Positions 48,529 through 57,996 of a stretch of DNA of 64,000 nucleotides are shown one piece after another; the stretch's first letter is position 1; each line of letters starts with the position of its first letter. The notes under the pieces are model-generated. The model worked only from the letters and a program-made list of their open reading frames with translations. It did not search any database and was not told where the DNA came from. The position numbers were made by a program, and so were the translations under genes. Source of the DNA: Saturnia japonica (Eukaryota; Arthropoda; Insecta; Lepidoptera; Saturniidae); assembly GCA_033032175.1 (NCBI GenBank), contig CM065316.1, forward strand, positions 6,294,115-6,358,114. Direction: 5' to 3'.

Positions 48529-49808
48529 AGTCTTTACCTATAAAATTGCCGTTCTGCAGTACTGGCCATTTCAAATCAAAATAATTTTTGTTTGGCTAAG
48601 AATTCTAATTTCAAATTAATTTTATTTTAAAAATATGGAATTCTTTTTCCAAAAGTAGTCATTTGTTTATTGATTAGTGTTACATTTTCATCGCATTTCA
48701 ATCTTTTTTGTCATCATGGATACGTTAAAAATTCGAGTAATTATGGAATATGAGTACCGTCGTAGCAGCAACGCGGCACAAGCGGCACGCAACATCAACG
48801 ACGTTTACGGAGCTAACATTACAAACCAACGCACTACCTGTTATTGGTTTGCTCGCTTCCGTTCTGGGAATTTCGACCTGAAAAATGAACCTCGCGGTCG
48901 TCCGAAGACTTTGGTCGACAATGACGAATTAAAGGCGATTGTGGAAGCTGATGATACACAATCTACAGCTGAATTAGCAGCAGCTTTCGACGTTAGCGTC
49001 AAAACAATATTGGTCCATTTGCGTCAAATTGGCAAGGTAAAAAAGCTTGACAAATGGGTACCCCACGAACTCAATGATCGCCAGCGCGAAGTACGCGTCG
49101 AGACGTGCCTTGCACTGCTCAACAGACACACAAATGAAGGAATTTTGAACCGCATTGTTACCTGCGATAAAAAATGGATTCTGTTTGATAACCGCAAGTG
49201 CTCAGCAAGTTGGTTGGATCCTGGTTCAGCACCTACACAATACCCTAAACGAAAACTTACATCTAGAAAAGTGATGGTCACTGTTTGGTTGCCTAGCGCC
49301 GGTGTGATTCATCACAGCCTCTTACCAAACGGGGTGAGCATTACTGCAGATATGTACTGTGAAGAACTGAACACAATGATGGAGAAGCTGGCACATCTCC
49401 AACCAGCATTGGTCAATCGCTCGTCTCCGCTGCTCCTGCACGACAACGCGCGACCTCATACTGCACAGCAGACGGTCTCCAAGTTGCAAGAACTGGGGTT
49501 GGAAGTTCTCCGTCATCCACCCTACTCACCAGACCTTGCGCCTACAGACTACTACTTTTTCCAGAATTTGGATAACTCCTTGGCGGGAAAAAAATTCAAT
49601 ACCCGAGAGGCAGTACAAAATGCCTTTGAAGAATTTGTTGCCTCCCGTCCAGCTGATTTCTTTAAGAAGGGCATCAATAAACTGCCGCTGCGCTGGCAAA
49701 GATGCATAGATTGCATGGGTGTTTACTTCGATTAATATATAAAAAAATACAGGAAAAAAATTCGTTTAAATTATTTCATACAAAACGGCAATTTCATAGA
49801 TAAAGACC
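48529..49808 (+). mobile_element. Complete mariner element, 1,280 bp
   Basis: Ends are inverted repeats of about 28 bp: left 'agtctttacctataaaattg' then 'ccgttctg'; the right-end complement reads 'ggtctttatctatgaaattg' then 'ccgttttg' (four or five mismatches). TA lies on each side (48,527-48,528 and 49,809-49,810), the mariner target. Length and gene position are standard for the family. It sits inside the ISL2EU-like gene, so it is younger than that element. Confidence 0.92.
48716..49735 (+). CDS. Mariner transposase, 339 aa, intact
   Basis: Cut-and-paste transposase acting in the nucleus on the TIRs of its own element. ATG at 48,716 is chosen because MDTLKIRV is a normal mariner start; the frame can be extended 13 codons upstream. 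The N-terminal helix-turn-helix DNA-binding region spans about residues 1-110 ('YEYRRSSNAAQAARNINDVY', 'RFRSGNFDLKNEPRGRP'). It continues with 'KKLDKWVPHEL' and the D,D34D catalytic set: Asp in 'IVTCDKKWI', Asp in 'LLHDNARPH' and Asp in 'HPPYSPDLAPTDYYFF'. No stops or frameshifts; usual length is about 340 aa. 'KKLDKWVPHEL' and 'RWQRCIDCMGVYFD' point to the cecropia/Hsmar1-like branch. Activity is plausible but untested; TIR mismatches argue against very recent insertion. Confidence 0.95.
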   Translation: MDTLKIRVIMEYEYRRSSNAAQAARNINDVYGANITNQRTTCYWFARFRSGNFDLKNEPRGRPKTLVDNDELKAIVEADDTQSTAELAAAFDVSVKTILVHLRQIGKVKKLDKWVPHELNDRQREVRVETCLALLNRHTNEGILNRIVTCDKKWILFDNRKCSASWLDPGSAPTQYPKRKLTSRKVMVTVWLPSAGVIHHSLLPNGVSITADMYCEELNTMMEKLAHLQPALVNRSSPLLLHDNARPHTAQQTVSKLQELGLEVLRHPPYSPDLAPTDYYFFQNLDNSLAGKKFNTREAVQNAFEEFVASRPADFFKKGINKLPLRWQRCIDCMGVYFD

Positions 49809-49810
49809 TA

Positions 49811-50067
49811 ATATATCATCAACCTCATCTGCTCAGTCATCAGTATTATCCACATCTTTTGAACCAGAAATTAGTTCTTCTGAATCAAGCTGGATAACAG
49901 AAAATGATTCAGACAATGACAAACAATTTAAAAATGAAATGCGTAGATGTATTTTCAATAAAATTACCCTAAAATGTTCTTGGGTTTACCATAAAAAACA
50001 TTATTTATTAAAATTATTAAGTGAAAGTGTTCCACTTGCTACAATAGACATTTTAATTACATTTAAA
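49811..50067 (+). pseudogene. ISL2EU-like element protein, middle segment
   Basis: Right after the mariner, the frame resumes as a Ser-rich linker ('SSTSSAQSSVLSTSFEPEIS', 'SESSWITENDSDND'), then 'KHYLLKLLSESVPLATIDIL', and is cut at 50,068 by the minus-strand LINE. It is about 85 codons and open. Confidence 0.55.
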
Positions 50068-50077
50068 AAATAATTAA
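50068..50077 (+). repeat. 10-bp LINE target-site duplication, left
   Basis: aaataattaa next to the poly-T (poly-A on the minus strand) of the LINE; repeated at 54,492-54,501. Confidence 0.75.
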
Positions 50078-53000
50078 TTTTTTTTTTTTTTTTTTTTTTG
50101 AACTGACTACACTGTGAGCCTTAGGGGCCCTAAAGCCGCTGCGGCTTTTACAGCTTCACCGGACTTGGGGGCGAGCGCAGAGGGCACTCAGCCGCGAAAG
50201 TTTTGTGGACGACTCGCACGAGGGTGCCAAAGTGGCCGGACCTCGGCTCGGGCGGTCGTCGCGTTCGCAAATAGGTCGCGATCTATTCGAATCCCTACAC
50301 CTACGATTCGAGCTAACTAAATATACACATAGGCACGTTCCCTTCCTCCTGGGAGGAAGGAAGGAACCGTGCGTATGTGTATTCAATAATCGGAATGTTT
50401 CTACACTAACTAGCGCTAACTAACTAGCGTAAAAAAAGAAAAAAAAAAGGTCCCTCACAGAACCTATGTACCTGTGTGGTGTGCACGTGTGTATGTTCAT
50501 ACGTGTGTAGTGTTGTATGTAGGTAGCTAAGTGATGCACGTACAGTGTCACTTGTATCGCGCGGGCGGTTGCCTGACCCAAGGGTTTCACACCGAGGAAC
50601 GGACCTAGGCTTGGGTTACCGCTAGAGAGGGTGGACGTGACGGGTGTGCTGGAGCGAAATTGACCGCCCGCCCTCTGCGGAGAGAACGGTGGTTACGCGG
50701 GCGTGGGCGCTGGCACGCTCTGTTTGGAGAGACGGATGTGTAATATTTATTCGAATTTTCGATGTGATCGTCGGGATCAATAAAAATATTGCGCGGCCGG
50801 CGTTTGCACCGGATGTCCGTGGGTGCCGGAACATAAGTGGCGGCTGTTTTTATTAACGGATTCGCGTGGTTCGACGCGGTGTCGAAATACGAACGGGAGA
50901 GCTGTTTAACGTAGGCATGTATCGAAGGAAGCTCCATATCTCTATGGAGATCTACGCTTCGAACATACCACGGGGCCCCGGTGAGACGATAGAGGAACCT
51001 ATTCTGTATCGATTGTAACCGTTTGAAACTCGACTCGGACATATGTGCGAACACGGCGCAACTGTATGTCAAAATTGGTCGAATACACGTCTTGTAGAGC
51101 GTGAGCTTATGTCGCGTGGACATTTTACTCACCGAACACAACAGAGGATGCAACCGGCCCAGGACCCACGCGGCCCTGTTCCTAACCTTACGGATGTGGG
51201 GTCTAAAAGAGAGCCTACTATCTAGGGTTACCCCTAGATATTTGGTCTCTCTTACATACGGAATCGGATTATCGTAGAGCTTAACAGGTTTAAGCTTCCA
51301 CGGTATCTGTGACGAATCCGCATCGAAGAGCATCGCGGCGCTCTTCGAGGGATTAACGGCTATACGCCACTCGTTAAACCACTTCCCGAGAGTGGTCACG
51401 GAGCGTTGGACTTTGTGTCTGAGGTGGGATCTATTCCTATCTGAGGCATATAAGACTGTATCGTCAGCGTATAGCCCTACCTCGACCTCCGGGAGTCGAG
51501 GTAGGTCACTGACGTACAGGTTAAATAGGCTAGGAGCCAGGATCGAACCTTGGGGAACGCCTGAGCGTATTGAACGGGGCGTGGACAATTCACCTTCCAC
51601 TCTATAGCGAAAGGTGCGATCTGTTAGATAGTCGCGAATTATTTTAATTAGCCTATCGGGGACTTCAAAGTGATACAACTTGTAGATCAATCCCTCGTGC
51701 CAGACCTTATCGAAGGCCTTGGCAACGTCGAAAAAGACCGCAAGTGTACGGCGGGGTTTATATAATTCAGCAAAATTAAATGCAACGTGCTCCGTGAGGC
51801 GGTGCACTTGATGGGTGCAAGAATATCTAGCACGGAAACCGAATTGCTCAGGCGGATAGAGGTCTTTCTCCTCTATTACTGACTTGAGACGGTTCAGAAG
51901 GATCCGCTCGTACATTTTCCCTAAAGTATTTAGAAGACTGATCGGGCGATAGCTGTCGGGAAGCGACGCGCTCTTGCCGGGCTTACGGATACCTATGACT
52001 ATGGCCTTTTTCCAGGCGGCTGGAAAATGGCAGTGGGCTATGGCTACATTGAAGATGCAGACCAAAAGAGCTAAGAGGCGATCGGGAAGAAGTCTAAGTA
52101 CTTCATTCCTGATCCCGTCGGGACCTGGTGCTTTTCTAAGCTTAAGGCTTTTTATAATGGAAAGAACCTCCTCAGACGTGACTGGGGACAGGGAGTCTGT
52201 CGCGGGGAGCTTATCCAGCTCCCGCACGCATCCATCGATACCCTCGACCCGGTCGGTATTTGCATCGACACTGTTCGGAGAGCACTGGCTCTCCAAACAA
52301 GTGGCGAGGCACTCCGCCTTGTCGCTGCTATCGAAGGCGAGCGGTATACCGGGACCCCTCTCGAGGGGGGGCATAAGATAAGAAGTCTCTATTTTGAGGC
52401 TGTGAGCTAATTTCCAGTAAGCCAGATGCGACGGCCTTAGCCCTTCGACGAGGGCGTCCCATCTGTGACTTCTGAGTTCTAATATACGGGCTCTAACCGA
52501 TCTTTGAAGTGCGCGTAAACGTGCGCGGTTTTCCTCGGTCGGATAGTGGTCGTGCGCACGAGTCGCCGCGTTCTTTTCCGTCAACAACGCCCGCACGTCG
52601 GCAGGGAGTACGAAGCGGCGATCGCTCGCCTCTTCGACCTCTCTCGAGGCCTCTCCGATGCCGGCCTGCAGGTGGTCGACCAGGGAATCGATCGCGAGAT
52701 CTACGTCCGCAACGGACCCCAATACGTCCGGGATCCTATCTAAGCTGGACGAGGACGGCCTGTCCGCAAGATAATGTTTTAGCTTGGCATAGTCAACCAC
52801 TTGGACCGAAGGAGGGCTAGAGTCGTCTGGTTGACCTAGCTGCATGATGACCGGACGGTGGTCGGAGTCGAGCTCGTTTACGACCCGAATGAGTCGTAAC
52901 CGAAGCGCGATACCTTTAATGAGAGCTACATCAAGCACTGTCGGCATACAGTTGTCTTGAAAGTGGGTGGGAGTGGGTGGCGCTATGACATCAAAGTTTA

Positions 53001-54491
53001 GCACGTTCGTTAGCTCTTCGAGTTTAACCCCATTACTGGAGTCTCTCCAATTGCCAAACGAAGTGTGTCCACAATTGAGGTCACCCGCTATAATGACCGA
53101 TTCACCGAGCGAAAGTAGCTTTTCTAGGTCAGACCTGAGAGGCTCTTTCCTCGGCGAGAGATAAACTGAGACTAACGTTATGGACGGGTGGTCGGTCATT
53201 CCTAGTCTACACACGGATACTTCCATATTGGTAAGTATCGGAGGATCTACCGGCGTACAATATAACGATCGTTTGTAATAAATGAGAGTGCCGCCCCCGC
53301 GGCCGGCCCGGTCATTTCTTACAATATTGTAGTTCGCGATTTTTGGATCACGTTTAGCACGCTTTAAGAGCGTCTCCTGCACTAAAAGAACATCTACTTG
53401 GTGGTCTTTAAGAAAGGTCGCGACGAGATCACGCTGCGGAAGTAGGCTTCGCGCGTTAAAAAATGAAAGATTTAACGCTTTCGGTTTAAACTTAGCCATT
53501 GAAAGGCCCTAATTTTTATTACTACTCGCCTCGCGATCGAGACGTTGTAGTGTCTCTACGAGGCGGGGGAACGCGCAAGCGGTCTTGATGAGACCGAAGC
53601 GCTCCAAATGGTCATTGTATTCGATGAGCTCGCGGATATCGTGCTCGCGGGTGAGCAGTATCATTAGGTCGTTACTATTGACGACAGTGTTAGCGGGCGC
53701 GCGGGGCGCAGGAGCGCGGGGCGCGGGAATATCCATAGCCATAAGGGGCTGTGGATTGGGGCGGCGGGGGCCCCATGCGTTCTGCGATGAACGCACGGGT
53801 TGCGGTTGCACCACGCGGGGTGCGGAGGGGCCGGCGGCGGCCGGGAGCTGGCGCGGGACCGGCAGCGCGGGAAATTCCCCTGACGCCAGCAGGGGTTGCG
53901 CTTTGATGGCTGAGGCGGGGGGCGCCGCCCGGGGGGTCGCCTGCCTCTGTGTACGTGGCCGCGTGGTACGCGGGGCCTTGGGGCAACCGCGATAATTCGC
54001 GGGATGCCCCTCCTCCCCGCATAACACGCAGCTCGGGGGGACGACGGAGTCACGCTCGCGCGTGCACTCCCGTGTGGGGTGGTCCTCTCGGCACTTTACG
54101 CACCGCGGACGAGAATGACAGTTACGGGCAGCGTGCCCGTACAGCTGGCAGTTGTGGCACTGCGCAGGCTGGTGGTTTTTGTGTGGGGGCTCCACGTTAA
54201 TCCCGGAGAGCCCGCACACCGTCTCTAGCTGGAAGATGGCCTTTCCCTCGGGGGAAAGGTCCAATATGGCCACTACCATTTGTAGTGGCCGCTTATCTTT
54301 ACTGTACATCCGGTGTACTTCCCGGATGGGATAACTTTGCTCCTTGAGCGAGGAGCACACCTCCGACGGGTCGAACTCCACCGGAATGCGGCGGATGACC
54401 ACTCGGAGGACGCGCTCCTCCGCGAGCGAATACGTATAAAATTGCAGACCTTTCTGCCGGAGGAGGGTGGTTAGTTTACGGTGAGTTTCCG
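50078..54491 (-). mobile_element. Jockey-type LINE, 5'-truncated, 4.4 kb
   Basis: A non-LTR retrotransposon on the minus strand. Its 3' end is the A-tail (poly-T at 50,078-50,099). It is followed upstream by a ~500-bp GC-rich 3' UTR (50,100-50,604), ORF2 and ORF1, and ends abruptly at 54,491 inside ORF1. A 10-bp duplication (aaataattaa) flanks it. The 5' UTR and the N-terminal part of ORF1 are missing, typical of incomplete reverse transcription. GC is far above the surrounding DNA. Open ORFs imply a recent insertion. A second, older 3'-UTR-only copy lies at 32,885-33,290. Confidence 0.9.
50605..53499 (-). CDS. LINE ORF2: endonuclease and reverse transcriptase
   Basis: 964 codons, fully open, replication protein of the LINE: it nicks target DNA and copies the LINE RNA at the nick. 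The AP-like endonuclease occupies about 1-225 with N15 in 'FFNARSL', E42 in 'VQETLL', D140 in 'IAGDLNCGH' and 'DSDHRP' at 211-216. Reverse transcriptase occupies about 455-740: 'RKAPGPDGIRNEVL', 'YRPISLLNTLGKMYERIL', 'FFDVAKAFDKVWH' (D591), 'SGVPQGSILAPSLFNLY' and YADD at 677-680. It has no RNase H domain that I can see, and the length matches Jockey-clade ORF2. The start codon lies 9 nt after the ORF1 stop, suggesting coupled translation. All catalytic residues are present. Confidence 0.95.
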   Translation of the reverse strand: MAKFKPKALNLSFFNARSLLPQRDLVATFLKDHQVDVLLVQETLLKRAKRDPKIANYNIVRNDRAGRGGGTLIYYKRSLYCTPVDPPILTNMEVSVCRLGMTDHPSITLVSVYLSPRKEPLRSDLEKLLSLGESVIIAGDLNCGHTSFGNWRDSSNGVKLEELTNVLNFDVIAPPTPTHFQDNCMPTVLDVALIKGIALRLRLIRVVNELDSDHRPVIMQLGQPDDSSPPSVQVVDYAKLKHYLADRPSSSSLDRIPDVLGSVADVDLAIDSLVDHLQAGIGEASREVEEASDRRFVLPADVRALLTEKNAATRAHDHYPTEENRARLRALQRSVRARILELRSHRWDALVEGLRPSHLAYWKLAHSLKIETSYLMPPLERGPGIPLAFDSSDKAECLATCLESQCSPNSVDANTDRVEGIDGCVRELDKLPATDSLSPVTSEEVLSIIKSLKLRKAPGPDGIRNEVLRLLPDRLLALLVCIFNVAIAHCHFPAAWKKAIVIGIRKPGKSASLPDSYRPISLLNTLGKMYERILLNRLKSVIEEKDLYPPEQFGFRARYSCTHQVHRLTEHVAFNFAELYKPRRTLAVFFDVAKAFDKVWHEGLIYKLYHFEVPDRLIKIIRDYLTDRTFRYRVEGELSTPRSIRSGVPQGSILAPSLFNLYVSDLPRLPEVEVGLYADDTVLYASDRNRSHLRHKVQRSVTTLGKWFNEWRIAVNPSKSAAMLFDADSSQIPWKLKPVKLYDNPIPYVRETKYLGVTLDSRLSFRPHIRKVRNRAAWVLGRLHPLLCSVSKMSTRHKLTLYKTCIRPILTYSCAVFAHMSESSFKRLQSIQNRFLYRLTGAPWYVRSVDLHRDMELPSIHAYVKQLSRSYFDTASNHANPLIKTAATYVPAPTDIRCKRRPRNIFIDPDDHIENSNKYYTSVSPNRACQRPRPRNHRSLRRGRAVNFAPAHPSRPPSLAVTQA

Positions 54492-54516
54492 AAATAATTA
54501 AATGAATCTTTAGCAT
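53509..54516 (-). CDS. LINE ORF1 (gag-like), N-terminally truncated
   Basis: 335 codons. This is the RNA-binding protein of the LINE ribonucleoprotein. 'FYTYSLAEERVLRVVIRRIP' is the conserved block of Jockey ORF1 before the zinc knuckles. Three knuckles follow: 'CHNCQLYGHAARNC', 'CVKCREDHPTREC' and 'CVLCGEEGHPANYRGC'. A Pro/Ala-rich stretch and a short C-terminal region come after. The real N-terminus is absent: the LINE ends at 54,491, and the first eight codons (MLKIHLII) are supplied by flanking DNA, including the target duplication. It overlaps nothing and stops 9 nt before ORF2. Confidence 0.9.
   Translation of the reverse strand: MLKIHLIISETHRKLTTLLRQKGLQFYTYSLAEERVLRVVIRRIPVEFDPSEVCSSLKEQSYPIREVHRMYSKDKRPLQMVVAILDLSPEGKAIFQLETVCGLSGINVEPPHKNHQPAQCHNCQLYGHAARNCHSRPRCVKCREDHPTRECTRERDSVVPPSCVLCGEEGHPANYRGCPKAPRTTRPRTQRQATPRAAPPASAIKAQPLLASGEFPALPVPRQLPAAAGPSAPRVVQPQPVRSSQNAWGPRRPNPQPLMAMDIPAPRAPAPRAPANTVVNSNDLMILLTREHDIRELIEYNDHLERFGLIKTACAFPRLVETLQRLDREASSNKN
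54492..54501 (+). repeat. 10-bp LINE target-site duplication, right
   Basis: aaataattaa at the truncated 5' end of the LINE; same as 50,068-50,077. Confidence 0.75.
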
Positions 54517-55190
54517 ATTAGTAGTACAATTTGACTATGCACAGAGTAATTAATGTAAGTAGAGTTTATTCCAAAAGCATAATATTATGCACTAGCAGAA
54601 AAAATTAAAGAGTTGATTTTATGGCCAACACCGACAAATATTTTTAAACGTTTGCCTACATCATTCCGAGCCGAATATTCCAATGTTTGTTTCTATTATT
54701 GATTGTCTGAAGATACAAATTGAAAAACCAAGTAATGTAATTCACCAATCATTTACTTGGTCACAATACAAAAATGTAATAAGTACACCTGATGGGATGG
54801 TGAATTGTATTTTTCTTGGATACAGTGGCCGGGCAACAGACACCTTTCATGATATATGATAGTTGAAGATTGCCGTTTTCTTGAGTATTTATCATCTAAT
54901 ACTGCAGTTATGGCAGACAGAGGGTTTAAAGACATATCATGTTTGCTAGGAATAATGAACTGTACCTACTTTAATAAGACCCCCTCCAGTATTTAAGTCT
55001 ACCTCTCATACAAAGGAACATGTGAACCATTCAAAAAGTATTACAGGTTAAGGATTTATGCAGAGTTCGTTCTAAATAGAATATTAGAATTTCAATGTTA
55101 CTGTCTCATGCATATATAGACCATAAATTGATTTCTATTAAAGATGAAGTTATATTAGTAGCTTGTTTAACTTATAGTTGTATTAATGAA
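54502..55190 (+). pseudogene. ISL2EU-like DDE_Tnp_4 transposase, catalytic part
   Basis: Shifted plus-strand frames give, in order: 'LWPTPTNIFKRLPTSFRAEY', 'IIDCLKIQIEKPSNVIHQSF' (first catalytic Asp), 'TWSQYKNV' with 'TPDGMVNCIFLGYSGRATD' (second Asp), 'NTAVMADRGFKDI' (ADRGF block) and 'EFQCYC'. This order is characteristic of the DDE_Tnp_4 catalytic domain of ISL2EU/PIF-Harbinger-like elements. Frameshifts and stops show that it is dead. It is the oldest layer of a nested stack whose other parts are at 47,955-48,526 and 49,811-50,067. Confidence 0.8.
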
Positions 55191-55300
55191 AAAACGCTTT
55201 ATTTCAAAACTTGTTTTATTTATTTAAATTGAAAATACATTATTATACAATACTTTACTAAGTACATTATAGATTATTTATATAACTTCCTCATTAACCT

Positions 55301-55555
55301 AAGTCGTGGTCGTAAGCGCAACTGCTATGATCGAGGTCATGGGTTCGATTCCTAGGTGGAGCAAAGTGTTTTTGGGTTTTTCTATAAAATTCTCAGTAGC
55401 AGCTCAGAGTTTGGCTTTGTGCCCGATTAATGGCAATAGGCTCGCCCCCTATACATGGGACTTGAAAACATACAAGGTGAATTATGGATGCATGTACACC
55501 TCTGCCTAACCCTTCGGTGGATACAAGCGTGATGATATATATATATATATGTGGG
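55301..55555 (+). repeat. tRNA-derived SINE, copy C
   Basis: Starts 'agtcgtggtcgtaagcgcaa' (A-box region), B box 'gggttcgattcctaggtgg', then the body ('gtgcccgattaatggcaata', 'tgtacacctctgcctaaccc') and the tail 'tgatgatatatatatatat'. The only plus-strand copy of the four seen here. The polymerase III promoter boxes are intact by eye. Confidence 0.75.
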
Positions 55556-55896
55556 AAAATAGAACATTCTAACACAGCAACATTTGAATAATATTGGTAT
55601 TTTTAATTTTTTCCTGGCAACAAAACAGATCTGTCAAGTTGGTTGAACAATGAATATGTGTTTTTACGATTTCGATTATAATTTATAAATATTAAATAAA
55701 AGAAGATTTAAAGAATTACAGGATCTTTATTCTGAGCACTTTTTACACACATCCCACATATATATATAAGTCGGTCGGTTGATCGTTTAGTCAGTGGGTG
55801 CATATAACTTTACTCACTGCAGTGATAACCGTGGTGCTCAAACTTTGTCAATCAATTATTTTTATTATTAGTTCTAATCATCGTCTTTTCATTACG

Positions 55897-56877
55897 ATGT
55901 TTACCTGCAAACTATTTGAAGTTAAATCAATAGATGGAGTTCAATATTCCAGGTGTAAGGCTCGCTTTGATTTTGGCTGTGTCGGCATCACCGAGAGTGG
56001 TTACCGGAAACTTGGTGATACAAGAAGATCTTATTGGAAGTGCAATTCAAGCAAAAATATCGGATCCTAAAAGCCCCTCAAAACATATATTGGTTGATGT
56101 ATTCTCAGCTCCTAAATGACATGAAGTGAAATAAATAAACGAGTGGATATAGACTCATGTTCTTTCCGAGATGAAACAACTGTCTGCCTAGGTGTTCTCA
56201 CTTTCGATTTTGCTGAATAATGTAAAGTCAATGCAAGCCGAACTCAAAACCATTAAAACGGAGTTGATGGATGTGAAGACCACGATGGAATTTTTTCATA
56301 ATTCCGTGAAAGCTCTCACTGATAAAATTTATATTATTGATAAGGAGATTGAACTATTCAAAAAGACTAAGGAAGACATATTTCATCTACAGGATAGGGC
56401 TCTAAAGATAGAAAATTGGATTCGTGAGGGAGAACAAAAGGCAAGGATGAATAACATTGAAATAAAAGGTGTCCCCGTAAAGGCATCTGAAAATTTATTA
56501 CTATTATTAGAAAAGATTGGAGGGGTTACACATTGCAAGATCCCAACGAGCAGATAAATAATGTAGCCTGTATTCCAATAAGAAATGGCAAGATTAATAA
56601 AACTATCAATGTATCTGTCCACAATAGGTACCTTAAAGAGGATTTCGTGGCTGTAGCAAGAAAATGCAGCGTCATCACGCTTAAAAAATTAGGACTGCAT
56701 GGTGATAATAAAATCTTTATTAATGATCATCTCACCTTAGATAACAAAGCTAAGATTCTCACCAAAGAAAAGGGGTTTTTTTATATCTGGGCGAAAGGTT
56801 GCAAAATACTTTTGAGAAAAAATCCCACATCACCGATATTAACGATAAAATCAGAAATAGATCCGAACAAAATTTAA
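55897..56877 (+). pseudogene. CR1-like LINE ORF1 pseudogene
   Basis: ATG at 55,897 opens a PHD-finger-like start ('KSIDGVQYSRCKARFDFGCV', 'ITESGYRKLGDTRRSYWKCN') with several ligand cysteines lost. After a frameshift and stops, a coiled coil follows at 56,192-56,470 ('LKTIKTELMDVKTTMEFFHN'), then an RNA-binding/C-terminal region ('NNIEIKGVPVKASENLLLLL'; in another frame 'RYLKEDFVAVARKCSVITLK', 'LTKEKGFFYIWAKGCKILLR'). PHD plus coiled coil plus RRM-like domains is the ORF1 plan of CR1-type LINEs in insects. At least two frameshifts separate the blocks. Confidence 0.7.
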
Positions 56878-57224
56878 TCTTTACTGTCTTTGTTTAATAC
56901 ATTATTAAACTATTCATAACATATTTCGTAAAATGTATATTTTGTAAAAGATTGAGAAACGTAGTCACTTTTTTTGCCCTGCCGTATTCTATTGTTTTTT
57001 CAATCGCTTATCTGTTCTATGCTTTGTTAACTGAAATTATATTACTTACGCTGTTTTATTTATGGGTCAGTTTAACTTGCGCATTGTTCTTAAATTAATA
57101 ATTTCTTACGATTATGTTTTAAATATACCTTAATGTTTTAATAATTTACCTTAATTTTAATGTTCATTACATTCTCTACTCACAATGATGACTATAATGT
57201 ATTTATTACCAAAATGTTAGGGTA

Positions 57225-57975
57225 CTGCGGACTAAAATGAGTACTTTTCTTAGGAATCTTTGTTTACAAAATTACGACGTAATCAGTTTATCAGAAACTT
57301 GGTTATTAAATGGAATATCTACAAGTGAACTTTTTGACGATCACTATATTTGATGGTGTCGTGTTAGAAATGATCAATCAACAAATCAATTACTTGGGGG
57401 GTGGTGTTCTTATAACAGTGAAACGTGTTTTCATAGCCAATTCTAAAACTGAGTGGTTATCTTCTGCGGAAAATATGTGGGTTACTCTTACACTCCATAA
57501 TGGTAGACCGGTAGGTACCTTCAAATTACACATTTGTTTAGTTTATATTTATCATGAGAATAGAGGCAACACGCTGGTAGCACAGTTAGAAAACTTTATG
57601 ACTAATACATGTAGCATTATTCAAGGTCAACCAGAAGATACATTTATAGTACTAGGAGACTTCAATCAACCAAATATCAAGTGGCATCCAGCGGCAGATG
57701 GTAATCACTTTTCGCCTACAAATATTCAAGGTCACGTTCAAATGGATTTATTTGATAATTTTAATTGATGTAATTTACTTCAATATAATTTATGTTTAAA
57801 CGATAACAGTAAAGTCCTGGATTTAGTTTTCTCTAATAATGAAGTAACTGTGTCTTCGTGCCTTCATCGTTTAGTTCAAGAAGATCCACATCATAAAGCT
57901 CTAAATATCAGCAAACTTTGTGAATCCTCACACCTTATCGGCTCTACCACGAATAACATTCTTGCATAAATTTGG
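57225..57975 (+). pseudogene. CR1-like LINE ORF2 endonuclease pseudogene
   Basis: Frames in order: 'RTKMSTFLRNLCLQNYDVIS' with 'LSETWLLNGISTS' (catalytic Glu), a frameshift, 'GGGVLITVKRVF', 'HICLVYIYHE', 'TFIVLGDFNQPNIKWHP' (catalytic Asp), then a stop at 57,766, and 'NSKVLDLVFSNNEVTVSSCL'. The terminal SDH.P motif is eroded to 'EDPHHKAL'. It sits downstream of the ORF1 relic on the same strand, so both belong to one copy. Confidence 0.8.
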
Positions 57976-57996
57976 TGATTCGATTATAATAACAGT

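Noticed and set aside
53585..54200. Long open frames on the other strand and frames of the LINE ORF1
   Set aside because: They arise from the high GC of the Pro/Ala-rich ORF1 and show no domain; the gene is the minus-strand frame with zinc knuckles.
55393..55575. Open frames across the SINE copies at 24, 44 and 55 kb
   Set aside because: They coincide with SINE sequence and change frame between copies.
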